A DNA stretch of 64,000 bases from Pontibacter amylolyticus. Its GTDB lineage: Bacteria > Bacteroidota > Bacteroidia > Cytophagales > Hymenobacteraceae. Made by a program: the position numbers and the translations under genes. Numbering within the stretch: the stretch's first letter is position 1; every line of letters starts with the position of its first letter. The stretch lies in the NCBI RefSeq assembly GCF_014638845.1, contig NZ_BMFP01000001.1, forward strand, positions 779,566 through 843,565, written 5' to 3'. Below the pieces are notes generated by a model. The model was given only the letters and a program-made list of their open reading frames with translations, had not been told where the DNA came from and did no database searches. Shown here piece after piece: positions 25,178 to 34,709 of this stretch.

Positions 25178-27526
25178 CTAACGGGCTACCACGAGTTTAC
25201 GGTTAAGGGTTTTGTTACTGCCTGCCACTGTCAGGTTATAAATGCCGGGCTTCAGTGATGACTCGACCAGCATGACCAGGTATAGCTCCCCGAGTTCATT
25301 CGTACGCACTTGCCGGCTGTGAACCTGTCGGCCAGCGCCATCGGTTATCATAAAGGTGACTTCCTCGTTTTCCTTCAGATTGGCAACCTCTATCGTTATC
25401 TCATCACGCACCGCTGCCGGGTTCGGATATACCCTGAATGAGGAGGCGGCAAGCGAGCGATCCTGCACCAGGATGATGTTGGAGTAAGTGGCACTTCCGT
25501 CCAGGCGTACCAACCGGAGCCTGTAATAGCCCTGGTCCTTCAGCGGGGTCTCGTCGGTATAGGTATAGTCGATTGTGGCGGTTGTGGTACCAGAGGCTTT
25601 TACCTGACCGATGGACGTAAAATTCTCGCCATCCTGAGATCGCTCTATGTCAAAGAAGTCCATCTCAAGCTCGTAAAGGGTGCGCCAGTCCAGCACTACT
25701 TTTTTCTGGTTGAAGCTCTCGCCATCCACGTAGCGTCCCTCAAATGTCAGAATCTGGGTCAGACTGTTGTATACATCCATGAAGCGCTCCCTGATCTCGT
25801 CAGGCGAAAGTGCTCTGCCAAAAAGCTTCACTTCATCAAGGTCGCCATCGTAGTGGTAACTGTTGAGCAGGCTCGCATTAAAGTAGCCGATGGTAACAGG
25901 CGAACGGCTGCTGAAACCGAAATCATGGCCAAAACTGCCTGAGGCAACCTGCTCACCGTCTACGTACAGTCTCGTAGCGCCAGAGCTTCCGTCCCGAACC
26001 ACGACCAACTGGTGCCAGGCGCCGTCATTCAATTTAGGCCCGCCGCCAACGAAACTGCCTTTAAACTCAATATCAGGCAAATAAAAACCCGCTCTTCGGT
26101 CTTTGTCGAGACCCAGCCACCACTGCGACGGTGAGTCGGTGGCATGGCGCCCAAGCAGCACCTGGTTCTGGGCCTCGCTCGTCCCCTCCTTGGTTTCGGT
26201 GCGCAGCCATAGCTCGATGGTGAACGTCTCGTTGGCTTTCCAGTCGAAGTTCGGACTGCCGATAACATCAAGCCCAGTATCGCGTCCGTTAAATCGCTGC
26301 GCCCCGCCTTCCACGCCTTTCACCGAGGCAGGACGGCTCCTTTCCCCGGCCACCGCATCGATGGGCGTGTACACGTCCCGGTAGTTAGGGCCGGATGTTT
26401 CGTTCAGCATCCAGTGGTGGAGCATGCCGATCTTTTCTTCCGTAGCAGGCCTTACCTCTATCTGAAAGCGTTGCGGTGTGCTTTCCCCCTGGCTGTTACT
26501 GGCTCTCACCTCTACCGAAAAATTTCCGGCAGCTTGTGGCACCCATGAGATAAGACCTGTGCTCGCGTTGATTGTCATACCATTGGGGCCTGAGATCAGG
26601 AGATAACTCGGGGCAGGCTTACCGGCCGCATTCACATCATACCGGTACTGCTGATTGACAGTACCGAAGGTGATCGGCTGTGACACGACTTCAGGCCTTA
26701 CCGCCTCGGGACCGCAGTAACTGCCCGCTCCCTGGTTGTAGCGGTTGCGCATCTCCTGCTCCGAAAGGTTTCGGTTGTAAACCAGGAACTCATCCAGTAT
26801 ACCGTTAAAGTAATATTTAGAATCGATGTCGATATACCCGAACGTAACGGGGCTGGAAGACTCCATGCTGCCACGGTATACCTTTGTTTCTATCCTTCTG
26901 TCATCTACCCGAAAGCCGTCTACGTACAGCTTCGTAATCTGGGGGCCACCTTCGCGCACCACCGCAATGTGGTGCCATTTGCCGTCGAACAGGTTAACCG
27001 CTTTGAGGTAATCCGTCAGGGTATGGGGCTCTCCGTAGTTATCCTGCATATCGAACACGGCATACCCTTCGGGGTTAATACCCAGCCACCACGCACTCAA
27101 GCCGTCACCTGATTTGCGGCCGATGATCACCTGGTTAGACGATTTGCGGTTTACCTGCACCCATACCTCCATTGAGAAGCTGCTGTTGGGTCCCCACTGA
27201 AAGTTGTTGATCTGGCTGAACTGCAGCCCGGCGCCAGAACCGTTGAATCGCTGTCCGCCGGCGAATCGGCCAACGGCAGGCTCGGGACAAGCCGTACAGG
27301 TGGCGATGGTGTTCGTTACATAATCGGTGTAGTTGCTGGCGATCTTCTCGTCAAACCCGAAGTGGTGCACCAAGCCAGAAGGGCAGGCAGTTTGAGCCAG
27401 CGCCATACCCGAAAATACAAAGCCCAAGAACACGATAAATATAGTCGTGAAGGCCAGTTTGCGCTTAAAGCCCCATGTGTATGAAAAAAGGTATTGCTGA
27501 ATATACCTGAAGGAAGATGCTATCAT
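25178..27526 (-). CDS. T9SS-exported protein with two LamG domains
   Basis: This 782-residue secreted protein has a long signal region with a hydrophobic core near 26-43, ending MALAQT. Two laminin-G/concanavalin-like domains (about 48-270 and 370-590) each contain the IGYFN/FGYID and HHIAVVREGG or HQLVVVRDGS pattern. A putative-Ig/cadherin-like domain (about 280-360, with GLISWVPQAAGNFSVEVRASNSQGES) lies between them. A C-terminal type A sorting domain starts FRVYPNPAAVRDEI and ends TLNRKLVVAR. LamG domains generally bind glycans, so the protein may bind the polymer made by this locus. It interrupts the plus-strand EPS genes and has its own orientation. Confidence 0.8.
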   Translation of the reverse strand: MIASSFRYIQQYLFSYTWGFKRKLAFTTIFIVFLGFVFSGMALAQTACPSGLVHHFGFDEKIASNYTDYVTNTIATCTACPEPAVGRFAGGQRFNGSGAGLQFSQINNFQWGPNSSFSMEVWVQVNRKSSNQVIIGRKSGDGLSAWWLGINPEGYAVFDMQDNYGEPHTLTDYLKAVNLFDGKWHHIAVVREGGPQITKLYVDGFRVDDRRIETKVYRGSMESSSPVTFGYIDIDSKYYFNGILDEFLVYNRNLSEQEMRNRYNQGAGSYCGPEAVRPEVVSQPITFGTVNQQYRYDVNAAGKPAPSYLLISGPNGMTINASTGLISWVPQAAGNFSVEVRASNSQGESTPQRFQIEVRPATEEKIGMLHHWMLNETSGPNYRDVYTPIDAVAGERSRPASVKGVEGGAQRFNGRDTGLDVIGSPNFDWKANETFTIELWLRTETKEGTSEAQNQVLLGRHATDSPSQWWLGLDKDRRAGFYLPDIEFKGSFVGGGPKLNDGAWHQLVVVRDGSSGATRLYVDGEQVASGSFGHDFGFSSRSPVTIGYFNASLLNSYHYDGDLDEVKLFGRALSPDEIRERFMDVYNSLTQILTFEGRYVDGESFNQKKVVLDWRTLYELEMDFFDIERSQDGENFTSIGQVKASGTTTATIDYTYTDETPLKDQGYYRLRLVRLDGSATYSNIILVQDRSLAASSFRVYPNPAAVRDEITIEVANLKENEEVTFMITDGAGRQVHSRQVRTNELGELYLVMLVESSLKPGIYNLTVAGSNKTLNRKLVVAR

Positions 27527-28097
27527 ATAAGCTCACTATGTATCTGTATCACGGCACCTGTTCGATGCACGCTACGTTATATCGGGTTGCTTTTAGGTAA
27601 ATTGTCAGAGTCGAACAGATGCTGTGCCAGGCACAACGCTGGTTCGCAACACTGCATGTCCTGTACGGAGAGTATAGATTTACTGTTGTATAAGAGTACA
27701 ATAATATTACGCCTAACCGGCCCAGATGTTCGGCTTTGTGACGTACTTAAATTGTCCATAAAACCGAGATGTTAAAAGAAAGCCCTGAAGGGTGCTATGG
27801 TGGCAAAAAACGGGCTACTAACATCCTGGTAACACAACATCTCTGCCCTCTCCTTTTGTAAAGGCAGCGCCTGTATACCTGCCAATGCAATTTTTTTGTT
27901 TCGAAAACAGCCATTTGAAATCTGTTACGTATAGAGGGCAATACAATTATAACGGTGCTTCCGTCACAGCCGGATAACTTCATGGCTCTTGACTTTGCTC
28001 CTGCTGGCAGCAAGTCTGTAGAAGGGCGATCGGACAGGGGAAGTTGCCACTAAACCAGCATTCACACGCTTCTCTTGATTCATAACGGCGTCTGCAT
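27527..28097. other. 571-bp spacer between divergent genes
   Basis: This must contain the promoters of the LamG gene (minus) and the acyltransferase (plus). No exact TAnnTTTG element was found on either strand, and no repeat, RNA or convincing small gene. Two GTATACCT-type motifs are present. Confidence 0.5.
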
Positions 28098-29576
28098 ATG
28101 TTATTCAACTCCATTGAATTCTTCATATTCTTTCCGGTAGTCGTTACGCTCTACTTCCTGACGCCACCCAACCGCAGGTGGCTTATTCTGCTGCTGGCCA
28201 GTTATTACTTCTACGCCTCGTGGCGCCCCGCCTATACCCTGATACTTGTTGGGTCTACCTTGGTAGATTATTTCTGCGGCCATGCCATGGGCAGGTATAG
28301 CGACGAGGAAAAATACAAACGCAAGCCATACCTCTGGTTTTCGCTGTTCTCCAACCTGAGCATACTCGGCCTATTCAAGTATTACAATTTCTTTAACGAC
28401 AGTGCACGGGAGGTGGCCTCGGCATTGAGCATGGAATATGCCGTGCCTGCTTTCGAGCTGCTGCTGCCGATGGGCATCTCCTTCTATACCTTCCAGACGA
28501 TGAGCTACTCAATTGATGTGTACCATGGGCGCATCAAACCGGAGCGCCATCTGGGAGTGTTCGCGCTGTTCGTCACCTTTTTTCCGCAACTGGTGGCCGG
28601 CCCGATCGAGCGGGCAGGCAATTTACTGGGGCAGCTCAAATCCCACCACGAATTCAGCTACGAACGCGTGGTGGGCGGCCTGCGGCGCATGGGCTGGGGT
28701 TTCTTCAAAAAGATCATGATCGCGGACAACCTGGCTTTGATGGTGAACCAGGTATACAATAACCCGACTGACTACGAAGGCATCACGCTCATCATCGCTA
28801 CCGTCTTTTTCGCATTCCAGATTTACTGCGACTTCTCCGGCTATTCAGATATCGCCATTGGAGCGGCGCAGGTGATGGGCTTCCGGCTAATGAAGAACTT
28901 CCGCCGGCCCTACTTTTCGAAGAGCATCTCTGAGTTCTGGAGCCGCTGGCACATATCGCTCTCGTCCTGGTTCCGCGACTACCTCTACATCCCGCTGGGT
29001 GGCAACCGGGTGGTAAAGTGGCGCTGGTACTACAACCTGTTCATCACGTTTCTGGTAAGCGGGCTGTGGCACGGCGCTAACTGGACCTTTGTGGTGTGGG
29101 GTGCCCTGCATGGCTTTTACCTGGTGTTCGCCATCGTGACGGCCAAACAGCGTGATGCCCTGGCCCGATCGCTGGGCCTTGCGGAAAGTCCGCTGCTCTA
29201 CAAGTGGGTGCAGGTGCTAAGTGTGTTCGTGCTGGTTCTCTTCTCGTGGGTGTTTTTCCGGGCCAATTCGCTGGCGGACGCGCTCTATATCCTGCAAAGC
29301 AGCGCGACAGGTATAGGCAATATAAGGCAAGTGCTGGCAGGTATAGAGTTGCAACACCTCCTGTTCATGGACCAGGGCTTTAGGGTATTTGCCGTGTCTG
29401 TCATTTCGATCCTGATCATGGAGACGGTGCACCTGATCCAGCGCCGAGGCAGTGTATCACAGCTGATCAGTCAACGGCCGGCCGTCGTGCGCTGGGGGCT
29501 GTATTATGCCGCCATCGTGGCGGTACTGCTTTTCGGACAATTCGGGCACCAGGAATTCATTTATTTTCAGTTCTAA
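28098..29576 (+). CDS. MBOAT-family O-acyltransferase (AlgI-like)
   Basis: This 492-residue polytopic enzyme moves acyl groups, usually acetyl, across the membrane onto extracellular glycans. The start MLFNSIEFFIFFPVV is classical for AlgI/DltB relatives. YTFQTMSYSIDVYHG lies near 134-148, the family motif FWSRWHISLSSWFRDYLYIPLGG near 280-302, and the catalytic His in GLWHGANWTFVVWGALHG near 322-339. The stop codon is directly followed by the ATG of the SGNH partner, so they are translationally coupled. Together they should O-acetylate the locus polymer. Confidence 0.92.
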   Translation: MLFNSIEFFIFFPVVVTLYFLTPPNRRWLILLLASYYFYASWRPAYTLILVGSTLVDYFCGHAMGRYSDEEKYKRKPYLWFSLFSNLSILGLFKYYNFFNDSAREVASALSMEYAVPAFELLLPMGISFYTFQTMSYSIDVYHGRIKPERHLGVFALFVTFFPQLVAGPIERAGNLLGQLKSHHEFSYERVVGGLRRMGWGFFKKIMIADNLALMVNQVYNNPTDYEGITLIIATVFFAFQIYCDFSGYSDIAIGAAQVMGFRLMKNFRRPYFSKSISEFWSRWHISLSSWFRDYLYIPLGGNRVVKWRWYYNLFITFLVSGLWHGANWTFVVWGALHGFYLVFAIVTAKQRDALARSLGLAESPLLYKWVQVLSVFVLVLFSWVFFRANSLADALYILQSSATGIGNIRQVLAGIELQHLLFMDQGFRVFAVSVISILIMETVHLIQRRGSVSQLISQRPAVVRWGLYYAAIVAVLLFGQFGHQEFIYFQF

Positions 29577-30701
29577 ATGGCGCAGGAAACCAAAAATAAC
29601 GAAGTGAGAAGGCTGCTCAGGAAACTGACGCTATTGGTATTGCCTTTTGTGCTGTGGCCCCTGATCGAAGCCATCGTGCTGCCGATGGACGCTTTCACCT
29701 TCCGGGTATGGGAAACCATTTCAGTGAACAGTGTGCGCCTGCTGTCAGGCCCCTTTTACCCGAACATGCATATGCGTATGGAGGAAGAGGGCGAACTGGC
29801 ACCACGCACGCCATACGCCGAGAAAAAGCAGGTGGAATGGTTCACGGATTCTTACGGCTACCGTAACCGCGACACCAAAGCCGAGGTACTGCTGATCGGG
29901 GACTCCAACATCACCGGTGCCAAACTCTCGCAGGAGGAAACACTGTCCGAAGTGCTGGAAAGGGAACTAGGGAAGGAGGTATACTCCTTCGCCCCTGCCA
30001 CGATCAACCGTTTTCTGGGTACTAAACGTTTCGAGGAAAATCCGCCTGAGGTGGTGGTGGTGTCGAGCATCGAGCGCCGCATACCGGAACTGCCCGCCGT
30101 GGGTGCCACAGGTATAGGCAACAAGCTCCGCGACCGCACAGGCTCCGTTGTCAATTCGTCGGGGGTGCTGACCTGGCTGGCCGTGACGGCTGACCGCATT
30201 TCGAAGCTGGCGCTCTACCACCGTACCCTGGCCAACATCGAGCGGAAGTTTGGTAGAAAGAAGTACATCCAGTACCAAAACGAATTTTTCATGGAAGGCG
30301 GGCACGCCAACCGCACCTTCCGTGACGAAGAGATAAAACAAATTGCCGATGTGCTGGAAGGCTACAAACAGGCGCTGGCAGAGCGCGGTATACCTTTCGT
30401 GTTCATGCCCATACCCAACAAAGAGAACATCTACCACCAATTGCTGCCATCGGGGCAAAAGCCGGACTTTCTGCCCCGCCTGGTGGCTGAACTCCAGCGC
30501 CGGAACGTAAAGGTAGTGGACATGCAAAGCACGTTCGAACACTTATACCTGAATGAAAAGAAAAAGCTGTATCCGGCCGATGACGGACACTGGAACAACA
30601 CGGCGGTAGTGGCTGCCGCCGAACTGCTGGCGCAGCATTTGCAACAAGCAGCAGACAGCACCCAGCTCAACAGCCGACACCTGGTAAATCAGCTGGATTG
30701 A
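29577..30701 (+). CDS. AlgJ/AlgX-like SGNH acyltransferase partner
   Basis: This 374-residue protein has an N-terminal signal-anchor (about 15-35) and a periplasmic SGNH-like domain. The nucleophile block LLIGDSNITGAKLS lies near 104-117, and the catalytic Asp-His pair in ADDGHWNN near 335-342. The order matches AlgJ/AlgX and DHHW proteins, which take acetyl groups from the MBOAT partner and place them on the polysaccharide. Its ATG touches the stop codon of the MBOAT gene. The length is typical of AlgJ. Confidence 0.85.
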   Translation: MAQETKNNEVRRLLRKLTLLVLPFVLWPLIEAIVLPMDAFTFRVWETISVNSVRLLSGPFYPNMHMRMEEEGELAPRTPYAEKKQVEWFTDSYGYRNRDTKAEVLLIGDSNITGAKLSQEETLSEVLERELGKEVYSFAPATINRFLGTKRFEENPPEVVVVSSIERRIPELPAVGATGIGNKLRDRTGSVVNSSGVLTWLAVTADRISKLALYHRTLANIERKFGRKKYIQYQNEFFMEGGHANRTFRDEEIKQIADVLEGYKQALAERGIPFVFMPIPNKENIYHQLLPSGQKPDFLPRLVAELQRRNVKVVDMQSTFEHLYLNEKKKLYPADDGHWNNTAVVAAAELLAQHLQQAADSTQLNSRHLVNQLD

Positions 30702-30762
30702 TGGTGCAACACAGCCAAATTTGAATTACAAACGTATAGCAATTATTACTCACCGTATATAT

Positions 30763-32004
30763 ATGAAACCAAAGGTATTTTACGATAAATCCACCAAACG
30801 TCTGAAAAAGATTCTTGGACGTATCATTCCCCACAACACCCGTTTCAGACCTATTGGCGTTTGCCAGATTAACAAAGGCGGCCAGACTGACTGCCCTCCG
30901 TCCGAGGTGAAGGTGCATAGCATCTACCCGAACCTGACCACCCCACTCGAAATATCAGAGGACCTCTACAAGGCCTGCTCCGACTACTGGAAGCCGATGC
31001 GCAGCGTCACCACCGACTATGTGGTGGCGGAGGTTCCGAACGGACGCATCTACACAGACAATGAGAGCAGTGTGGCCATCGTGTCGCAGCAAAACCGCAT
31101 TATTGAGAACGTATCGCTTAGTCTGGTGAACGGTAAAGTGGTAAGCGCAGCTCAGAACAACATCTTTACCCAAAGCTATTTCCAGGCGCCTACACGCTTT
31201 AAGGGCACGGTATTCAGCATGCTGACAGGCGGCGCAGGCCTCAACAACATCGGTCACTGGTTCATGGATGTGCTGCCGCGCCTGCACCTGCTCCGCGAGA
31301 GTGGGCTTTACGACGAAATAGACTGGTTCCTGGTGCCCAGCACACGCTATGGCTACCAGACCGAAACACTGGAGTTGCTGGGTATACCTACCGAAAAAAT
31401 CATCACCTCAGTTGAGTACCATCACCTGACCGCAGACCGCGTAATCGCCTCCACGGCGCCGCGCGGCAACCATACCCTGGTGCCCCGCTGGATGGGTCAG
31501 TACATCCGTAATTCCTTTCTTCCGCTGGTGCAGCACGAAGTCCTGCCCGATTCGGAGCGGGTACCTTACCTGTACATCAGTCGTAGCGACTCGGCCATAC
31601 GCAACGTACTGAACGAGAAAGAACTGCTGGAAGCCTTGGAACCGTATAACTTCAAGTCGATCGTATCGAGCAAGTACAGTATTCTGGAGAAGATCCGGAT
31701 GTTTTCGCAGGCAAAGGTGGTGGTGTCGGCTACAGGTGCCGGCCTGATCAGCATGTTCTTCTGCAAGCCGGGCACCAAGATCATCGAGATCTTCCACGAA
31801 GGGTTCGTGATAGAGCCGTTCTATGACATCGCCACCAAGATTGACCTGGACTACGACTACATCATCTGCAAAGGTGACAAGCCGGTGCACAATGCCGATG
31901 AAGGCCAGCGCCAGCATTTGCTGGTAGACACCAATCAGGTAGTGGAAATCCTTGAGAAAATGCCAAAGAGTTCGAAAAAGGAAAGTAGTGTGGAGACAGT
32001 TTAG
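30763..32004 (+). CDS. Glycosyltransferase, GT61 family (DUF563)
   Basis: This 413-residue protein has the GT61 core. NIGHWFMDVLPRLHLLRESG lies near 168-187, PYLYISRSDSAIRNVLNE near 267-284, and VVSATGAGLISMFFCKPGT near 325-343. The ATG at 30763 is preferred; an in-frame TTG at 30721 would add 14 residues. It is cytoplasmic with no signal. It is the last gene of the plus-strand EPS block and its stop lies 9 bp from the stop of the minus-strand block. Confidence 0.85.
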   Translation: MKPKVFYDKSTKRLKKILGRIIPHNTRFRPIGVCQINKGGQTDCPPSEVKVHSIYPNLTTPLEISEDLYKACSDYWKPMRSVTTDYVVAEVPNGRIYTDNESSVAIVSQQNRIIENVSLSLVNGKVVSAAQNNIFTQSYFQAPTRFKGTVFSMLTGGAGLNNIGHWFMDVLPRLHLLRESGLYDEIDWFLVPSTRYGYQTETLELLGIPTEKIITSVEYHHLTADRVIASTAPRGNHTLVPRWMGQYIRNSFLPLVQHEVLPDSERVPYLYISRSDSAIRNVLNEKELLEALEPYNFKSIVSSKYSILEKIRMFSQAKVVVSATGAGLISMFFCKPGTKIIEIFHEGFVIEPFYDIATKIDLDYDYIICKGDKPVHNADEGQRQHLLVDTNQVVEILEKMPKSSKKESSVETV

Positions 32005-32013
32005 CGCCTGCTA

Positions 32014-33228
32014 CTAAGAGATATTTGCCTCTGTGACCCCGGTTGCAGGGGCAATTTTCTTTTTAGCCCGGATAGCGTCTTCGTAGATGGAGAGCAGCAT
32101 ACGGTAATTGGCCTCCGGCGTATACCTCACCTCGTAGCTTTGGCGGGCTGCGGTACCCAGCTGCCGTACCATTCGGGGGTGCTGGATCAGGGTTTGCACG
32201 CGCTCAGCCAGTTCCTCCGCATTGCCAGGGCTATAGAGCAAGCCATTCACACCGTCCTGCACGATCTGTGCAGCTCCCCCTATGTTGGCGGCAATAACAG
32301 GCGTTCCCGTCGAGAAGGCCTCGATAATGGTCATGCCAAAAGTCTCCAGCCACTCCGAGGAAAAGATCAGCCCTTTGGCGCGCTTCAGGTGCTCCAGCAC
32401 CTGCTCCCGGTTCTGAAAGCCCAGGTAGTCTATACCTGCATGCGTCGCTGCATACGCCTCTACTCGCTCCCGCAGCGGACCGTCACCCACCACTTTCAAC
32501 GGGAAAGGGCTCAGTTCATGTGCTTTCAGGAGCGTCTCTATCCCTTTCTCAGGCGTCAGGCGACCTACGTACAGGAAATAATCCTCCCGTTCGATACGGC
32601 TTATACCTATGTCCTGGGTAAAGTTGGGTTTAACAGCTACCTGCCCTGGTTTGAGTTTAAGAGATGATTTTCGGAACAGGTCAGCGGCCTCGGTGGTGAG
32701 GGCAATAAACTTGTCGACTTTACGCTGCCAGGTACCCAGCACCTTGTGCATACCGGTGGTGAGCACTACGGAGGCTGTTTGCACCGCAGAGTCACGGTAT
32801 ACCTTCTGGCGAATGGCTCCCAGCGGGAATGTCTTGCGCAGATTATCCAACTGTACCTTTCCGTTATAGTAAAGAAGGGCGCTTGGGCATACCAGGCGGT
32901 AATTGTGCAGCGTCATCACGATGGGCACCTGCATGCGGCTTGCCACATAAAAAACGGCCGGCGAAAGCAGGGGAAAGAAATTGTGCACATGAATCACATC
33001 AGGCTGAAAGGCCTTTATCCGCTCCTCCACTAACTTCGCGCTACCCGGATTATACACAACGCCCAAAGCAGCCTGTAGCTTCTCAGACATACTGTTCACC
33101 TCTCTGTTCGAAAAGGTAAGCTTCTCCACCTGATGGCCGTGCTCCTCCAGCAAGGCGGCCTCGGCATGAAAAACGGTGTCTTCGCCTCCGGCCTGTTTGT
33201 AATAGTTGTGTATAATCAGAATGCGCAT
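32014..33228 (-). CDS. Glycosyltransferase, GT4 family
   Basis: This 404-residue GT-B enzyme starts MRILIIHNYYKQAGGEDTVF, typical of this family. The reading frame extends 58 codons upstream, but that part has no family character and covers a hairpin region, so I place the start at 33228. The N-terminal acceptor domain contains DVIHVHNFFPLLSP. The C-terminal donor domain (about 190-370) has YVGRLTPEKGIETLL and SEWLETFGMTIIEAFSTGTPVIA. It is the last gene of the minus-strand EPS block. Confidence 0.88.
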   Translation of the reverse strand: MRILIIHNYYKQAGGEDTVFHAEAALLEEHGHQVEKLTFSNREVNSMSEKLQAALGVVYNPGSAKLVEERIKAFQPDVIHVHNFFPLLSPAVFYVASRMQVPIVMTLHNYRLVCPSALLYYNGKVQLDNLRKTFPLGAIRQKVYRDSAVQTASVVLTTGMHKVLGTWQRKVDKFIALTTEAADLFRKSSLKLKPGQVAVKPNFTQDIGISRIEREDYFLYVGRLTPEKGIETLLKAHELSPFPLKVVGDGPLRERVEAYAATHAGIDYLGFQNREQVLEHLKRAKGLIFSSEWLETFGMTIIEAFSTGTPVIAANIGGAAQIVQDGVNGLLYSPGNAEELAERVQTLIQHPRMVRQLGTAARQSYEVRYTPEANYRMLLSIYEDAIRAKKKIAPATGVTEANIS

Positions 33229-33245
33229 GTGTTGTTTAGATGTCA

Positions 33246-33299
33246 GGCATGCGAATTCCCGCCCGGGCCATACCTGACTTGAGCGGGAATTCGCGTGCT
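33246..33299. other. Long perfect hairpin between oxidoreductase and GT4 genes
   Basis: GCGAATTCCCGC (33251-33262) and GCGGGAATTCGC (33283-33294) are exact reverse complements. Pairing extends to about 17 bp (33246-33262 with 33283-33299) with two G-U pairs and a 20-base loop. There is no T-run on either side, so it may be an RNA-stabilising or processing hairpin rather than a terminator. Confidence 0.7.
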
Positions 33300-33322
33300 G
33301 CTGTATTTCACAGCCTGAGGGT

Positions 33323-34669
33323 TTAGGCGATCGCGGTTGTATTGGGTGCCTGTTCTTTCTTTTCAGCAAAAGCCGAAGCGAAATACTGGCGCTGTTCTTC
33401 ACGCAGCCTGTCGATGGTACGGCCTTCCGGCAAAATCACATCATCGTAGGTGAGCACCTGGTCTTTCGGAATGTCACGCTTCAGCACACAGCCTTCGGCT
33501 ATACCCATCGGAAGCAGGGTCTCGCGCTCGGTCACGTCGGCGTTCTCGCACAGGCCGTAGGTCATGTAATGCCCGATGCCGTCGATGGTCTCCCCGGCTT
33601 TCAAATCCTTTTTAGCGGCAGTTACTACTTCTACATACGGACGGTCAAGCGGCGTGAGGGCGGCATCGTTGAAAAGTACGGCTCTGGCAATGGTGAGCGG
33701 CACTTCGAGGTGGCACAGGTGGTACGGGGTATAGAAACAGTAGAGCGGCCCCTCGCCCATCTTATAATAGTTGAGGTAGTGCTGCTGCCTCGGATTATCC
33801 TGGGTAGCGAGCACAAACACGCCGCCGGCCGGTTCGGCTATACCTACCACGTAGTCCACAATACCGGGACCGTTGGTGAGTTCTTCCAGCGGGAACAGGT
33901 TCACTGACTCCCGGATATTGGCTCCCTGCGGTGCGTATGGCCCCAGCATGCCGCGCTTGGCCACACGCATACCAGTTCCGTTGGCCACGATGGCCTGTTC
34001 AAAAGAGATCTTGGTGCCGTCGGCAAAGGAAGTGACCATAGCGGGGTTCTGTCCCCAACGTTTGGCAAAACCTTCCTGCGTAGTCGGGTTGCGGTAAGGG
34101 TCGTGCAGGCCTTTGATGTTGCCGCAAAGCACGGGCTTCATACCGATGGACTTCACGTAGCGGTACAGGTTCATGATCACGCCGGGCTGGTCGCCGTCCA
34201 CGTTCGTGAACACGACGCCCGCTTTGTCGGCGTGTACCTTCAGGATGGGACCCACCGTACCGTCCACCTCGGCATCCATCATGATGGTGTGCTTACCGTT
34301 ACGGATCGCCTCCAAGGCCACTTGCGCCCCGAACTCCACAGCACCGGTCACTTCCAGAATCGCATCGATCCCTTCGGCACGGCACAAAAGCATCGGGTCG
34401 TTGGTTATGCTATACCTGCCGTTTCGGATGTTTCCCTGCAGGGCCTCTACAGAGTCCACTTCGTCCACTTCGGCTATACCTGCCTCGTTGTAGGTTTCGC
34501 GGGCACGGTCGATGGTACGGTTCGAAATGGCCACAATCTCCATTCCCGGCACATGGTTTTTAACCTGCAGCGCCACGCCCTTGGCCATAAATCCAGCTCC
34601 TACCATCCCGACGCGGACAGGTCTGCCTTCGGCTTGGCGTTTGGCTAATGCGGTATCTATAATGATCAT
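33323..34669 (-). CDS. NAD(P)-dependent oxidoreductase with SAF domain (CDP-sugar cassette)
   Basis: This 448-residue protein has an N-terminal Rossmann fold with VGMVGAGFMAKGVALQV (about 20-36), a homoserine-dehydrogenase-like middle, and a C-terminal SAF domain (about 355-430, GIAEGCVLKRDIPKDQVLTYDDV). Such proteins are often mislabelled as FlgA because of the SAF domain. It follows rfbF, rfbG and an RfbC-like epimerase on the same strand, so it probably reduces or otherwise finishes the CDP-linked keto-sugar. The exact reaction is unknown. The 144-bp spacer upstream carries the GACATAGGAC repeat. Confidence 0.78.
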   Translation of the reverse strand: MIIIDTALAKRQAEGRPVRVGMVGAGFMAKGVALQVKNHVPGMEIVAISNRTIDRARETYNEAGIAEVDEVDSVEALQGNIRNGRYSITNDPMLLCRAEGIDAILEVTGAVEFGAQVALEAIRNGKHTIMMDAEVDGTVGPILKVHADKAGVVFTNVDGDQPGVIMNLYRYVKSIGMKPVLCGNIKGLHDPYRNPTTQEGFAKRWGQNPAMVTSFADGTKISFEQAIVANGTGMRVAKRGMLGPYAPQGANIRESVNLFPLEELTNGPGIVDYVVGIAEPAGGVFVLATQDNPRQQHYLNYYKMGEGPLYCFYTPYHLCHLEVPLTIARAVLFNDAALTPLDRPYVEVVTAAKKDLKAGETIDGIGHYMTYGLCENADVTERETLLPMGIAEGCVLKRDIPKDQVLTYDDVILPEGRTIDRLREEQRQYFASAFAEKKEQAPNTTAIA

Positions 34670-34709
34670 TTTCTTCTTGTTAAGTAAAATTTAGACAAAG
34701 GAGTTTCTT

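Noticed and set aside
27494..27775. 93-codon plus-strand frame in the spacer after the LamG gene start
   Set aside because: It overlaps the N-terminus of the LamG gene antisense, is Cys-rich without pattern, and has no ribosome-binding site.
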